From Prosapia bicincta (lineage: Eukaryota > Arthropoda > Insecta > Hemiptera > Cercopidae), in contig JBAIZL010000006.1 of NCBI GenBank assembly GCA_036971475.1, forward strand, positions 135,255,731 to 135,319,730: a stretch of DNA of 64,000 nucleotides. Reading direction: 5' to 3'. A program made the translations under genes and the position numbers. This document shows, one piece after another, positions 52,331 to 64,000 of this stretch. The stretch's first letter is position 1. Every line of letters begins with the position of its first letter. The notes under the pieces were generated by a model, which worked only from the letters and a program-made list of their open reading frames with translations, did not search any database and had not been told where the DNA came from.

Positions 52331-54325
52331 TTTGCTGGTGGAACTGTTTTGAATTTAACGTATCTAGCTTTGAGTCATATAGGCCCAAATACTGAAACAA
52401 GCACTCTAAGTTTCCTTTTCCATTAATCTAAAGAAGCACCAAGCAAAAGTCTACAGAGTAGGTCACAAGATCCATTTGCATGGTGTAGGGATACTTTTAT
52501 TGAAAAACATGCTGGAAACAACCGAACAAAGGGTAAAAATTGCTAAAGTGAAAGTACTAAAATCATGACTCGTTCTGTCTAATTAAAGTAAGAAAAAATA
52601 TAAAGAACATACATTTATCGTTAGTGAATTATAACGTGTTAATTGTTCACATCTTGGTAATGAGTGAAATCCGTGTACAAATTGAGACATTGAATTACGA
52701 TGAGGTCTACGATGAGGTGTTACAGTGCTGAAATTGAATTGCTAAACCTACACTTAATAGTACTGATATGTATAACTTTGTGGTCCAGTTTTGTATAACA
52801 AAAATAGAGAATAAAATCATTTGTTTAGTGCTCAAACAGTGGTGCTGTATATTGTGAAATTAGAACAGTGGGAAGCTGATGTAGTTCCGGTGATAATAAT
52901 TGCATGATGTTTTACATCAACTTCAAACATCTCGGATGCTTATTTTGATATAAAATCACATTGTTTTGTAAAAAAAACTGTCTTTACATTTCAATTAATT
53001 AGACAAGATCTCGCCTAATAATGTTTAATTGTTAGTCTACTGTTACATTGTTATTGAAAAAGAAGCGGGTACTTTTCTTTGACTTCCTTAACAATGGTAT
53101 CTCCCAAGAGCAGGAAGTCGATACTGTTTATTAAGACCTGTTGTATGTTTCCAGTGGCCGGTACTACAGTAGTAAGGTTTTCTGGCTTCTAGGAACAACT
53201 TAATGGATTGATTTTTAAGATCATAACTATAGGATTTTGTATTTGATGTTCTAGACAACTATTATTGTACACAAACATTTTCTTAATCTCTTGTTGAACC
53301 TGTCTCCTGTTGTTTATGAGTATTTGGTGATTCCGTTTCACAAAATTGTTATCCCTTAAAAATTAGTACATTATAATATAAATTTGACTTCCATGTCTAA
53401 AGTTAAATTTATTTATTTTTCTTGTTTTGTTATTGTGGATTTATTTACTTGGTTTTGTTTTCTACTTCCAAGTGGTTTATTTGTCCTTACAAATATTTGT
53501 CCATGGGTTTGGTTTCCTTATTTGTGTGTGCTTTATTTATGACAGATTGTATTTCACTCTATACAGAAACTTAATTCTTTTTTGTTTTCTTATTTATTTC
53601 GTCTTCCATATAGGATTTTCCCTTTTCACTTTCTTTTTCAATTTGGTCACTTATATTTTTTAATGTTTCGTTCATCTAGGTTCTTCCATTTCTAGAATGT
53701 TTTTCTTATTTTGCTTCTGTCTTAGTTTTTTCTCCAGGATCATTCTTTGTTTTTCATTTATGGTTATGATATGTTAAAATTTCTTGCTTCTGCTTCAAGT
53801 AAAGTTTCTTTCATTGCTTCAGAGTCTTTCCTTCCTAAGTAGCTTTATGTTATGCTTGTTAGGAGTGTTCTTTCTTACTGTATTAACATTTGTTCTGTCT
53901 TTAGATATCACTAATACTTGAAGTGGCTGAATAGTTGTGGTTATCTACTTTGAAAACCTTCCATTATTTTATATTTTGCATGCTGGTTTCACAGATTTTA
54001 TATTTGCACATTCTCATTTTTTTATGGAGATAAATAAAATTCTATAATTTCTTGGAATTTCACTTTACCGTTTTCATTTTTTTTTCAAAACAACTTAAAT
54101 TGTACAATTTTCTTAATTCAGTTGCATTTTAATTAAATATGAGATTAAATTATCTTTAATACTTTTATTTTTAACATTCGAACAATTTTATACTCAACAC
54201 TTTTTTATATAACACTTAATTTTACATAACCTACTTTTAACCCTGAATTATTAAAAATAAAATCATTTGCTAGTGTGAAATATTCCCATTGTAGATCTAA
54301 CATCCACCAACAGACCTATTCCGAA

Positions 54326-54880
54326 TAGGGATAGTCGATATTTTCTGTCATGGTGACTTGTCACTGATATTCATTTGTCGCTGGTGGTACTAGTGCCAAA
54401 ATATGGAAAATGCCAGTTCCAGTGACAATGGATTGATCGGAAGTTGCCTCTGTTGTGATTGGACAAAAAGTCGCAGTCACTGGATGGCACCGTTGTCATT
54501 GATTGATTTGTCGCGTTCACTGGCTCTGCTCCCACCGCTCGGCTCACTGAGCCGATTATTATGCAGTGTCGTTGACTGAAGAAGATAGGGGGGTTGTCTG
54601 TGTTGTGAGTGGGCAAAATGTTGACCAATACTGATATTTTACCATGGCTGGCCTGCGTTGACTTTTTGCTGTCATTGGTTCTAATAGTTTACGTCTTGTG
54701 TGATTGATGGATTTGTGTCTGGTTTCGAGATAGTGACAGTTTGTGCACAGTAGAATTCTATTTTGCAATCGGTAGTTTGTTCTTAATTTCGTAGAAATCA
54801 CCGTTAAAAGTCACTGATCCAAACCTGGTGCTGTCACTAAAATCCCCGATATGTTAAAGTCACTGGATCGACCATCCCTA
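54326..54880. mobile_element. Non-autonomous hAT-type element, 555 bp
   Basis: It starts TAGGGATAGTCGAT and ends ATCGACCATCCCTA, with terminal repeats matching except for one base. It is flanked by ATTCCGAA (54318-54325) and ATTCCAAA (54881-54888), an 8-bp duplication with one change. The TAGGGATG ends suit the hAT superfamily. The interior is richer in CACTGG/GTCACTG motifs and GC than its surroundings. No ORF. Confidence 0.8.
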
Positions 54881-55734
54881 ATTCCAAACAGATCAGATGC
54901 ACTAAACTTTGCTTGCTTGTGTAAATGTTCTATTCCTGCATTGATATTTATAAAATAATAATTATAACCCTGAAAGTATATTGGCTGTTGTACTACATAT
55001 TGTCTCCATTACTGCATGCCACCACTAATTCCCATTTAGCTTAATAAAGTGTGCAAACATAAACATACCTTAGGCTTACACATAAACTCAATTTATAAAC
55101 AATATTATATTAACCCTCAAAACACAGCTATCTATAAAGAACATTGTTTATAACTAAAATAAAATTTTTATTCTTATTTATTGTAATGAGTTTAATTACC
55201 TCCTCCTTTTGTAAAATCTTTTCTATGGAATAATATTTTGTTATGTTATAGAGACTAAGGTATTTATAGGAATATGTATAAGGGGTTTTTACTATGACAG
55301 GTGACATGGTGGGTCTAGGGATTGCCTAGCTTCCTACAGAAGGCAGATAAAATGTGTCCCACGCAATGCAAGTATAATACAATTTTGTCCATGTCCTTGT
55401 GAATCATGACACTCGTCTTTTGTAATAACTTTTTAAGAATAAAATGTATGACAAGAAAAATTATAGCGTAATGTATAAATAAGTGTTAAATCATTCACAC
55501 ATGTTTATTATTCTCAACAATGGCTTAAAATAGCTGTTATGAAAATTAAAGTTGATTTTTAACTTCTTGTGAAGGAATTTTATGCAAGGAAATTAAAAAT
55601 GTAAATTATTATCACTCATTAGAATTTTTATTCCACAATATTTGTCAATTCTGACCTGGAAATTTAATTTAGCTCAATCCTGAATTCAGTACTTTGAAAA
55701 CTACCTTACAAATTAAAAAAAACACACATTTCAA

Positions 55735-55800
55735 AATTACAGTATATATTTTATTTAATGTACATTTTGTAAACAATGTTGACATCATCAGGGGTTTTAA
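55735..55800 (-). ncRNA. Degenerate hammerhead-like motif
   Basis: On the minus strand: CTGATGA, T, GTCAAC-ATT-GTTTAC (one mismatch), AAA where GAA is needed, then ATGTACATT. It is recognisable as the same family as the motifs at 38407, 39466 and 51796, but the core G12 is lost. No inverted partner was found nearby. Confidence 0.45.
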
Positions 55801-56399
55801 CATTCTACTTCGCAAAATAAAGTTTTCCTTTATTATAGTTAAAACTGTCTTCATTTTTCTTCTTCTGACAAAAGGTGGGCTTCCCTTAAAACATTTTCGC
55901 TGAGTTCATCTATTCCTAACCTTACTACAACAAGAAAGTTTCATATAGAATAATCATTAAAATTTAAATATCCATTAACATTGGTGTATTGGTTAACCAA
56001 TAGACTAGTTTAAGAATTTTAATTCTAAGAAAAACCCTTTGCTGTACAAAATACCTCTTTGTTTTGTATTTTTAAAAAATAATTTTTTAACACATGTTGG
56101 ATTTTGCTTCCTAGATATAATATTTAAATATTTGTCTATTTGCTTTGTAAATGATATTTGCTTATCTGCTTTTGCATGGATAACAGTTCATGTAGGAATT
56201 TTCTTTGTACAGTAGATAGTACAATCCTTTGACACTTATCCACCCTCAGGATGATGTCATCTCTCTTCAACCTCTGAGGTCTGCTTCAGGTAAGTGACCA
56301 TGCCTTGGTTACCATTTCTGATTTCTCCAAATCTCATTACCAAAAGCCATCATTTTTTATCATTACAATTCTTTCTCATTTCTACCTTGATTCCATTAA

Positions 56400-58251
56400 C
56401 CCATTGCAGATTAAATTATTAGTGTTTCGTACAGCCCAGCACAATCAAATTAATTCCAAATACAGTGGTCTCAGCAACTGAATTGTGTTGCACTGATTTA
56501 TTATTTTGTAATTGATCATCTGTAATCATTGTTATTAAAAAGGAATAATTATGAATTAAAATATGTAAAATAATGAATAATAATAATAAATGTATTAAAG
56601 AATTAATAAAATGCTACTTACGATTTAATTGGTTCCAATAACATTTCACACACTAATTTTTCACTTCATATTTGTAAAAATTTTATAACTAAATTAATTT
56701 CAAAAAAATATTCACTTATATTAACAACATATTTTTTAATTATTAGCAACAATATATTTTTTAAATAACAAATAAAGGCAACCGTACTGATCTCGGGCCT
56801 AGATCTATTGTCGCTGCAGTCTCTAACATAAACTGAACAATGAAGTGATAAAATATTAGAGTAAGAGGCTGACCTAAATGGACATCTGGCAAGTTAGTTA
56901 TAAACTTAGGATATCCATAAAACCCCTAGTTTATATGTCTTGTCATTTGGAGAACACATTAGGATGGACGTAAATATCGTTTATTATGATGACAGTTTGA
57001 AGAGCCAAAACAGTTGCTTAAATGTGAGAATCATATTGTGTTGCACATACTTATCTGAAACATGGTGATGGCAAGACATTAACGAGGGTGAAACCATGTA
57101 ACAGTTTTTTGTATTGCCACCAAGTAGCCGATAATTAGCGTAAGTAGTTACTAATGGTTCGATTGAGGGCAGCACAGTACAGTCTCCGATTATTATCAGC
57201 TGTTCTCTACGCACTTGATTTTGCCGGTCCTTTTAAATTAAAATAGCAAGTCAAGTAAGGAGTTGAATAAAGAGAAGCCAAAGGGTGCATGTCATAAGGG
57301 ACCAGGCAGGAACAGGCCAGTTCTATTGGTGACCAAGGGACCCATCTCCGATCGATTGGATTTACCCCAAGGGATCCAACTACGGAGATAACCCCTACAT
57401 ATTTATACAACCGGCTTATTTATTTATAAAGTCGGCTTTAAAAGGATCGAAATATCAGACTTCAAATATGGATGATGGTTTCTCGACATTGATTTTAATC
57501 TTTGGTTCAAGTATCTAGTAATTTTTGTAATCTGTAATTTTAGTCTCATCGTCCCTTGTTAATGTCTTCAGATTAGCACTTTCTCATGTCTAAGCAATTG
57601 TTTTTGCCTCTTGAAACTGTCACCATAATAGAATATATTTAATCTTAATGTGTTCTCCAAATGACAGGAAACGTAAAGTAGGCTTTATATTTCCTTCCCA
57701 ACATTTATAACTGTTTAATCCCTTTTTGTAAAAACTTACAAAATTAAAGTTTGGATAGTTATAAACTAATATAAAAGTGATTAATTAAGTTTCACCATGC
57801 GTAATAAACTATAAAATTCAAGAATTTATTACTAACTTGTCAGCTGGCCATTTAGGTCAACCTCTTACTCTAGTCATTTATCATTTTATCGTTCAGTTGT
57901 AGGCTGGACATTAGATTTAGGCCATAGATCTTTACCGCTGTCTTTATATATTGTTATTTAAAAAATAAATTGTTAACAATAATTATAGAACGTTTCGTTA
58001 ATGCGTGTAAATATTTTTTTAAAAATTGTTTTAGTTGTAATGGTTTTATTACAAATGTGAAGTGAGTAATTAGTTACATGAATGTTATTGGAACCTAGCC
58101 CTAAAGCTTTTATTTATTATAATTGATTCCAAATAATTGATTAAAAAATAATAAATTAGCGCACACAATACAGTTGCTGTGATCACTGAAATTAAGAATT
58201 AATTTTGTGCACTGGGCTGCACGGAACATTAATAATTTAATCCTCAGTGGA
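56400..58251. mobile_element. Long-TIR foldback element with TTAA ends, 1852 bp
   Basis: TTAA lies at 56396-56399 and 58252-58255. The ends are CCCATTGCAGATTAAATTAT and the inverse of TCCACTGAGGATTAAATTAT. Diverged inverted arms of about 600 bp follow. They share, for example, GTACAGCCCAGCACA / GTGCACTGGGCTGCAC, AGAGTAAGAGGCTGACCTAA and its inverse, and AATGTGTTCTCCAAATGACA. A unique centre of about 550 bp (57000-57560) has no ORF with known motifs. TTAA ends suggest piggyBac-type transposition. A partial relative ends at 35847. Confidence 0.72.
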
Positions 58252-61204
58252 TTAATTTGTTTTCTCTAATTTTGATTACAAATAATAAACTAATTAAGTT
58301 GAAAAATTATGAATAAAAGTGGCACACATATAAAATATATAATATGTAGTACTTTATAAGCGAGAGTATTTTTGTAGAGAAAAAGATTTTACTCGACATG
58401 AGGAGTTACAGTGCTATACTACAATATAATGACAACAATTATTGTAATTACTAATCAGAGTTATGTATGTAAACACTACCTTTGTATTTCAGAGACGAAG
58501 ATTGGAACCACAGCTTATGAATCGGTTTTTATGCTATGTACAATGCTTTAGTACCATTTTTGTAAGATAAGTACTAATTTGTAATTAAGTACTAAAAAAT
58601 TAATATCCACTGGCACAAACTTTACAAATGGACAGGTTTTTAATTTTTCTACTAAAATACTTCATAATTATTAATAGAACAAAATATTAAAAATTGTAAT
58701 TATAAACTAGAAATAAATCGTATTTTTAAATACTAATGTAAAGCCACAGGTTTGTTATCAAAATATTGAATAATGCACTGAATTTAAGCAACCATGTCTG
58801 TTGAGTATTACAGAAGCTCTGTGTTTTAGTCAACTATTTAAATTATAAAAATAGTTATATAAATAAACCTTTAAAGTTAGTATTATTTTTCGTTTACTGG
58901 CTTCACAACTCCACTAGGTGGTGTACTGACGAGTAAGACCTAAAGTGACAGCTGCATCTGCTAAGAGCGGTTAGGTACTCTTTCCTATCCCCTGGTCAAA
59001 CACAACACTACTAAACCAAACTTTTACATTTACAGCTGTATATCACACTAAACCCCATATATAAGTTAGCAACACTATTTTTACATGCGCTATTTTGTAA
59101 CTGATTAGAAACCATTGCGCATTATGTTGAAAAAATCAGAGCTTAACATGTGGGATGTTATCATGAGCTTGCTTGGTTATTGGTTTCCCAACCACTTCAG
59201 CCTTTGGTCGGGGAGTGTCTGTGGTGCTTGTGATGTTCAGCCCTTGTTCTATACTGTAATTTCTTGACTACTGCTTAACCAGTCGGAATGAGAAAACTTT
59301 GGTCAGTGATATATGATTCTACCCTTTTTCATTGTCCTACTTCTAATCCATGACACATTTTGACTTACATTATGTACAAAACTGTTTTACCAAAAACATA
59401 CAACTGGACAAAATAGGCAACATCTCCTTTCACAAGGTAAAACAATTCGTGGTTTCAAACCACCTGAACTGCAAAACGATCGGAATTGCTACACCACCAC
59501 CAAAGTTTAAGGTCTTTACATGTGTCATGATGGTAAAAACTTATAAAAGATATCACATTTTTTAATTACCAAAAAAAATATTTCAGGTCCTTCCAATAAA
59601 AAGGAACAAGATTGAACATAAAAAAGGATACAAATGACACATTTTTAAAAAGATGAATTAATTTTTGCAGTTTTTGAGTTGTACATCTTAAGTTTTTTTA
59701 TATAAATTACTACTTTGGTATCACTTGACAGAAAAACCACTACTTACTAATATTTTTCTACTAAAGGTTTAAGTAATGCTTACTAAGTGACTCGACCGTG
59801 GGACTCACTCAGTTGTCCCAGTAATCCTATCTAACATGGCAAAGGACAGAATATGGTTTACTGAAGCTTAGCATATCATTTAAATTTGTTTTAGGGCTGA
59901 AGGAAAAGGTTATACTGTTTTCTTATACAAACTGTCGATAAACAAATTAATTTCCATCAAACAAGTGGATGATGTCTAGCTGTTGTTAGTAATGGTCTTT
60001 TTTATTTGTTGCTATACCTTGTGACACAATCAGTGATACCCCTCCTCCGAAGATACTTCTACTGTAGAAACCTGGTATGCATTTTAAGTCTCTGTCATAG
60101 ACTTCTGCTAATATTCAAGACAAAATGAGCTCAGTACACACACACACACATATAGTACTGAGAGACTGATCTAAAATATATGTACAAACCTCTTATTAAA
60201 AACAAAATTAATAAATCAGTGACTAAAATGAAAAACTACCCCCTACAAAATTTGGCGCATAATCACAAGTACCAACAAAGGGCTGCCAACAGATTCCATT
60301 CCTCATGTAAAATGGAGTATGAGAGTCAGGTGTCTGCTAACATTTCTGGCCAGTTATTGGTGGATATCAGTGAAAGTCTGTATTAATGATAGCATTTTAA
60401 ACAGACATCTATTGCCCACAGTTAATAAAGATGTGTTAAATATCCTGAAGATATTCATACAAAATGTGTCTCTAATGTTTATCTGTCTTCAAGAAAGATA
60501 TCTCTACAGACCTAAGAATTTTCGATCAAAGCCGTATTCAATATCTAGAACTAATATTGGGTAGAATATGGAGTTAAAAAGAGCGTAACCATTTTAGGCT
60601 GTGACTGCATAGATGCTGATCCAGTAAAATTAATAACATCCTTACGGGCAGTAGTCAGTCCTGTCTGGGCTCTACTTTCCACCAAGTTACAACTTCAGTG
60701 TCGGAACAGATATTGCCTTATTTTTGCTGAATGATGATAATATTCAGTTCTTTTAGCAGCATCTACTGGTGTATTGACAGCTGTTGATTGGTCATTGTTC
60801 TGTCTAGATCTCTGGATGACACAATTCTCTATTAAACTGCTCCATTTGCACTCTCTCAATAATGTCTTCCTGCTGTATTTGTATGGTCTTTGTGCTAGTT
60901 CCTTCGTGGATTATTAAAATTCCACACAGTACTCCTAATGTTATACCTATCATCATAGTGCAATTATTTTTGCCAACAGTTTGAAACTGAACATGTTTTG
61001 GATGTTCATTTTTTGTATCAGAACACACTTTGGCCAAATAGAGGTTGTGCTCTATTTATAGTATTCCTGCTGACTTTTTGTTATTCATAAAGCATCAACT
61101 TTTAATAAGAGTAAATTTCTGCATTAGCTTGTATGATCTGAATATCTACTCTACAAGCTATTTATCATTGCTTTTTATTTACTTGTAATACTTTTCTTAT
61201 TTTA

Positions 61205-61360
61205 ATACAACTCAGTCTTTTATTTTACTAAAATTACTTTATGTACATTTCGATTACATGGTAATCCTTCAGGAGTACTGTGAAGATTAGAGTACTTCTG
61301 AAAATGATTACCATGTAATCAAAATGTAGATAAAGTAATTTTAGTAAAATAAAAAATTTT
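61205..61360. mobile_element. Hairpin h: head-to-head tails, hammerhead in both arms
   Basis: Arms 61220-61272 and 61293-61349 contain TTTTACTAAAATTACTTTAT, GTACATTTCGATTACATGG and the inverse. The minus strand of the left arm reads CTGAAG-GATTAC-CAT-GTAATC-GAA-ATGTACAT-A, a hammerhead missing two bases after CTGAAG. The right arm reads CTGAAAATGATTACCATGTA then ATCAAAATGTAGAT, with more core changes. The centre is about 20 bp. Confidence 0.75.
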
Positions 61361-61735
61361 GTATTGTGGTTAATGGGTTTTATTTATTTAGTTGAAAAAT
61401 TAGTCCACAGTGCTCAAACATTTATTAAATATTTCATTTGTGTTGTGATGATTGTAATATTCTTTTAATTGATTTGATTTAATTTTTCTGTCAGTTGTAA
61501 CTTGTTATAGGTTGTGAATACCAAACCTTTTTTTGAAAAAAATATTTTGTAACAATAAGTGCCTAAATTTTATAATAATGTTTCTAATGAGTGAAACAGT
61601 CCTAAACGTAACCATTATAGATTACAATATTGTATATAATATTAATATATAAAATTAACAGAACCGAGTTTGTTATAATAAATTTTCTAATCTAAAATGT
61701 AAAAAAAATGTATATTCTGTCTTGTAACTTTTGTT

Positions 61736-62700
61736 AACCTTCGGGGGGGTGGGCGCATAGAGTTTCAAACGGAAACAGGGGCTTGAGGCAGTTTATTCCG
61801 CACAAAAAATTTCAACGGTTTTCGTTTGTATATTTAGGCGACTTTACAATGAAATACTATATACATACATTGTAAACAATTTCAGAAGTCATTATTGTAC
61901 AATTTTGAATTTCTAAACATCATTTTTTAAAAAATATTTTGAACTGTTAAAACGTGTAAGCTATGCATACTAGACCACTGTGTTCATTACGGGAGAGGCG
62001 TTTGCGGGTTATTTTTCTGTAATAAAGTAATTAAATGTCTAAACATAAAAATATTTAATCGTGATAGTAGATATATAAATATGAAATTAATTATAATATT
62101 TAGTGAAAATAAGGAATGTTTTACTTCAAATATATAACTCTAGAAATTAGTGGATGAAAAAAATATTGACTTTATAACAAAATAGGTTCTAGAGTGAAAT
62201 AAAACTAGAAGAAACTCATAATTGTTAATTTCTAAGCTCACTAGTCACCACTAGTGTAGCACGCTCTACTTGTTCACGAACATGACCAACTTTCATGAGA
62301 ATTATGTTTCTTCTTGCTGTCCTCCCTTGCCTTACTGGTTCAGTATACCACAGCATTTTTCGGTGTTTACTAAAAAATGCTTTTTTCCATAATTAAACTG
62401 CACTGTAACAACTTCCTGGTGGATTTTTAATATAATTTTCTCTATAATGTCAAAATCTGACAGATTTTCAACAAATTGGTCACTTTTGTCATTTTCAGAT
62501 TCACCTAATATGTCTTCATTTGTTTTATTTTCATTGTCTTCTTCGCCAGGTTTATCATCTGGCATAGACTCGTTTTCATCAGAAATATCAAAGAGCTGTC
62601 TACCAAAATTCTGGAAAAACTATTTATTGAGTTTCTTCTTTTCGACACCACACTGCATTTTATGAATCCTCTCCTCTTCAAGTGGAACAACAGTAAAATA
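61736..62700 (-). pseudogene. Possible internally deleted piggyBac-like element
   Basis: The minus-strand frame 62565-62332 reads MPDDKPGEEDNENKTNEDIL, then SENDKSDQFVENLSDFDI. Upstream in another frame is LEEERIHKMQ. Acidic N-termini like this occur in piggyBac-type transposases. A frame change leads to KKAFFSKHRKMLWYTEP. At 61736, TTAACCTTCGGGGGGGTGGG resembles a piggyBac end next to its TTAA target. No catalytic domain remains and the other end was not found. This assignment is tentative. Confidence 0.35.
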
Positions 62701-63097
62701 AGAAACTTAGATTTAAAAAAAACACACTAAAATAATAATGACAAATACAGTAATAATTTAACTTCCCAAAGTCTTTTGTAGATTAAATTCACACTAACAC
62801 TATGAGACAAAAATGAACAAAAATAGGTTGGGCCAATACAGGGTGTGGAGTAATGAACTGGAAATAAATTTCTTACAGCTAGAAAGATGTTTTCTCAACA
62901 AATAATAATACGTGTGGAAAACACTCTACCTGCGCCCTCTCGAAGGTTACGAAGAAATATACTACTTCTGCAGTTACAATGAATAAGCTCAGAAGTAAAT
63001 ATATTTTTTAACAGTTTGAAGAAAAGTATTTTATTTTAATTTGTTGCTTATATCTGTTTTATTATATTTTTCTGGTATACATTATTTTTTGTTTCAG

Positions 63098-63199
63098 TGC
63101 TTACGCAAAGTCGCAAAATTTGTAATGGAGCAAAATGAAAGAGTCTACATGCCTAGAGGTTTATTATTGACCAGTCCTGTAGAACGAGGGTTAAGAGTT
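63098..63199 (+). CDS. GOLGA7: GOLGA7/GCP16 homologue, exon with [16 protein letters not shown]
   Basis: The exon follows the acceptor TTTTTTGTTTCAG and is 34 codons, phase 0. It reads [20 protein letters not shown], then [14 protein letters not shown]. This matches the family block (KxVxKxIxEQNExxYxPxGLLLTDPxERGLRV), directly continuing THYEK from the exon at 40123. The likely donor is GTATCC at 63200. Past it the frame reads VSFKK, unlike the conserved end (IEI-type strand), so a further exon beyond the window should encode the C-terminal 15 or so residues. Confidence 0.92.
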
Positions 63200-64000
63200 G
63201 TATCCTTTAAAAAAACACTTTTTCAATTTTTATATTTTTCATTTAAATAAAAAATTTTGTTTTCCTTACTAATTTATAATGTAGTTATAGTTTAAAGTTT
63301 TAGTAGTTGTGTAACCTTTCTAATAATTAGTTATAGGCAATAACAATAACTTTTTTAATGATTTTTACTATTAGTGGCTAGTAATGTTATATATGTTGCC
63401 ACAATAAGTTGCAAGCTTATGCATATCTTTATATGCAACCTGCATACAGTGTAATAATTATAATTTGAAATTGCAAGCTGGTTTGGACAGACCTAACTTA
63501 CAGAGAGAATACGTTATCAACTGAACTACGCAACAATCAATAGTGTGCAGGTTGGCTCTAAAGATGCTTTGTTGGAGGGTGAAATATTTCTATAGCCGAC
63601 CCTCATCACTTCAAAGTGATAACTTTATGAGAAAGCATAAATATTATATACTTTTATTAATGTTAAATGACTTTATCTTGAAACTGGTAGACTTAATCAA
63701 CATAAATGTTTTATTTAACAAAATTTTTCAGAAATCATGCTTTACTTTGTCTTACCTGAGAGGAAGACTAGCCTGAAATGTCATATCTGTAAAATGTCGA
63801 GGACCACGGGTCATAACCTGTACCAAATACAACTAAAGCCGCCTAAGGATGACATATACAGAAATATACAACATCCGATTGCTACTTACGCAAATAGAGC
63901 ACATACAGGTCACATTGTGACTCAAAAATATTTGTTCTGTTTTGGCCTTTCGGATTCGCTGCAATGCCAACTTCGTGGCGACAACATGGAGGAGAGCTTG
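63200..64000 (+). other. Start of the next GOLGA7 intron; no gene seen
   Basis: No sequence resembling the expected last coding exon was found. The last 250 bp is less AT-rich, with no recognised feature. Confidence 0.5.

Larger units (their letters stand above)
40276..63097 (+). other. GOLGA7 intron of about 22.8 kb, full of repeats
   Basis: The GTATTG donor at 40276 and the TTTTTGTTTCAG acceptor ending at 63097 join two exons that are adjacent in the conserved protein (THYEK | CLRKVAKF). No other host exon is seen between them. The annotated TEs, hairpins and minisatellite from 41 kb to 62.7 kb therefore lie in an intron. Stretches not listed separately (40.3-41.8, 48.6-49.2, 50.5-51.7, 52.3-54.3, 54.9-56.4, 58.3-61.2 kb) are AT-rich and hold nothing I recognise. 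Confidence 0.85.

Overview
This is eukaryotic DNA, most likely from an arthropod and probably an insect. It is AT-rich, has very long introns, has no operons, and is crowded with nested transposable elements (TEs). One host gene is recognisable: a GOLGA7/GCP16 (Golgin A7) homologue on the + strand. It has three well-supported coding exons (36959-37102, 40123-40275, 63098-63199), all phase 0, with the two internal codon blocks matching the conserved family core. A possible 8-codon first exon lies at 31528-31551. The last exon(s) lie beyond the window. The intron before the third clear exon is about 22.8 kb and holds most of the right-hand half of the window.

Region by region. 1-963: a hAT-type transposase relic. 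1.7-4.2 kb: (TA)n tracts, a head-to-head pair of Penelope-like element (PLE) tails, and PLE-1 (minus strand, one in-frame stop). 6.9-8.2 kb: piggyBac and mariner relics. 9.5-12.6 kb: two arrays of a 61-bp minisatellite. 14.7-17.8 kb: SINE/PLE tail relics, PLE-3 and a PLE-4 fragment. 18.0-28.05 kb: a decayed gypsy/17.6-type LTR retrotransposon. A Merlin DNA transposon (exact 8-bp target duplication) sits in its gag, and a young EN-RT-RNaseH LINE (exact 12-bp target duplication) sits in its pol. The gypsy element is cut off at a PLE hairpin. 28.4-28.7 kb: a 5S-rRNA-derived element in inverted configuration. 30.27-31.14 kb: a hAT-type MITE inside another hairpin relic, just upstream of GOLGA7. 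32.5-34.3 kb: a foldback element.

The intron and distal region contain PLE-2 (minus strand, nearly intact, one stop) and a near-identical 1.5-kb inverted duplication (44423-45921 / 46661-48162). They also contain an 87-bp x 14 minisatellite, several hairpins carrying hammerhead-ribozyme-like motifs, a second hAT-type MITE, a long-TIR element with TTAA ends, and piggyBac-like fragments.

The unifying theme is the PLE system. There are at least four families with GIY-YIG endonuclease domains. Their termini repeatedly abut (TA)n tracts, and their tails occur again and again as head-to-head inverted repeats whose junctions cluster at or near hammerhead-like motifs. A 5S-derived (pol III promoter) sequence shows the same head-to-head layout. 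That is the part of the window most worth a second look. All assignments come from reading the sequence and from remembered family motifs; no database search was run.
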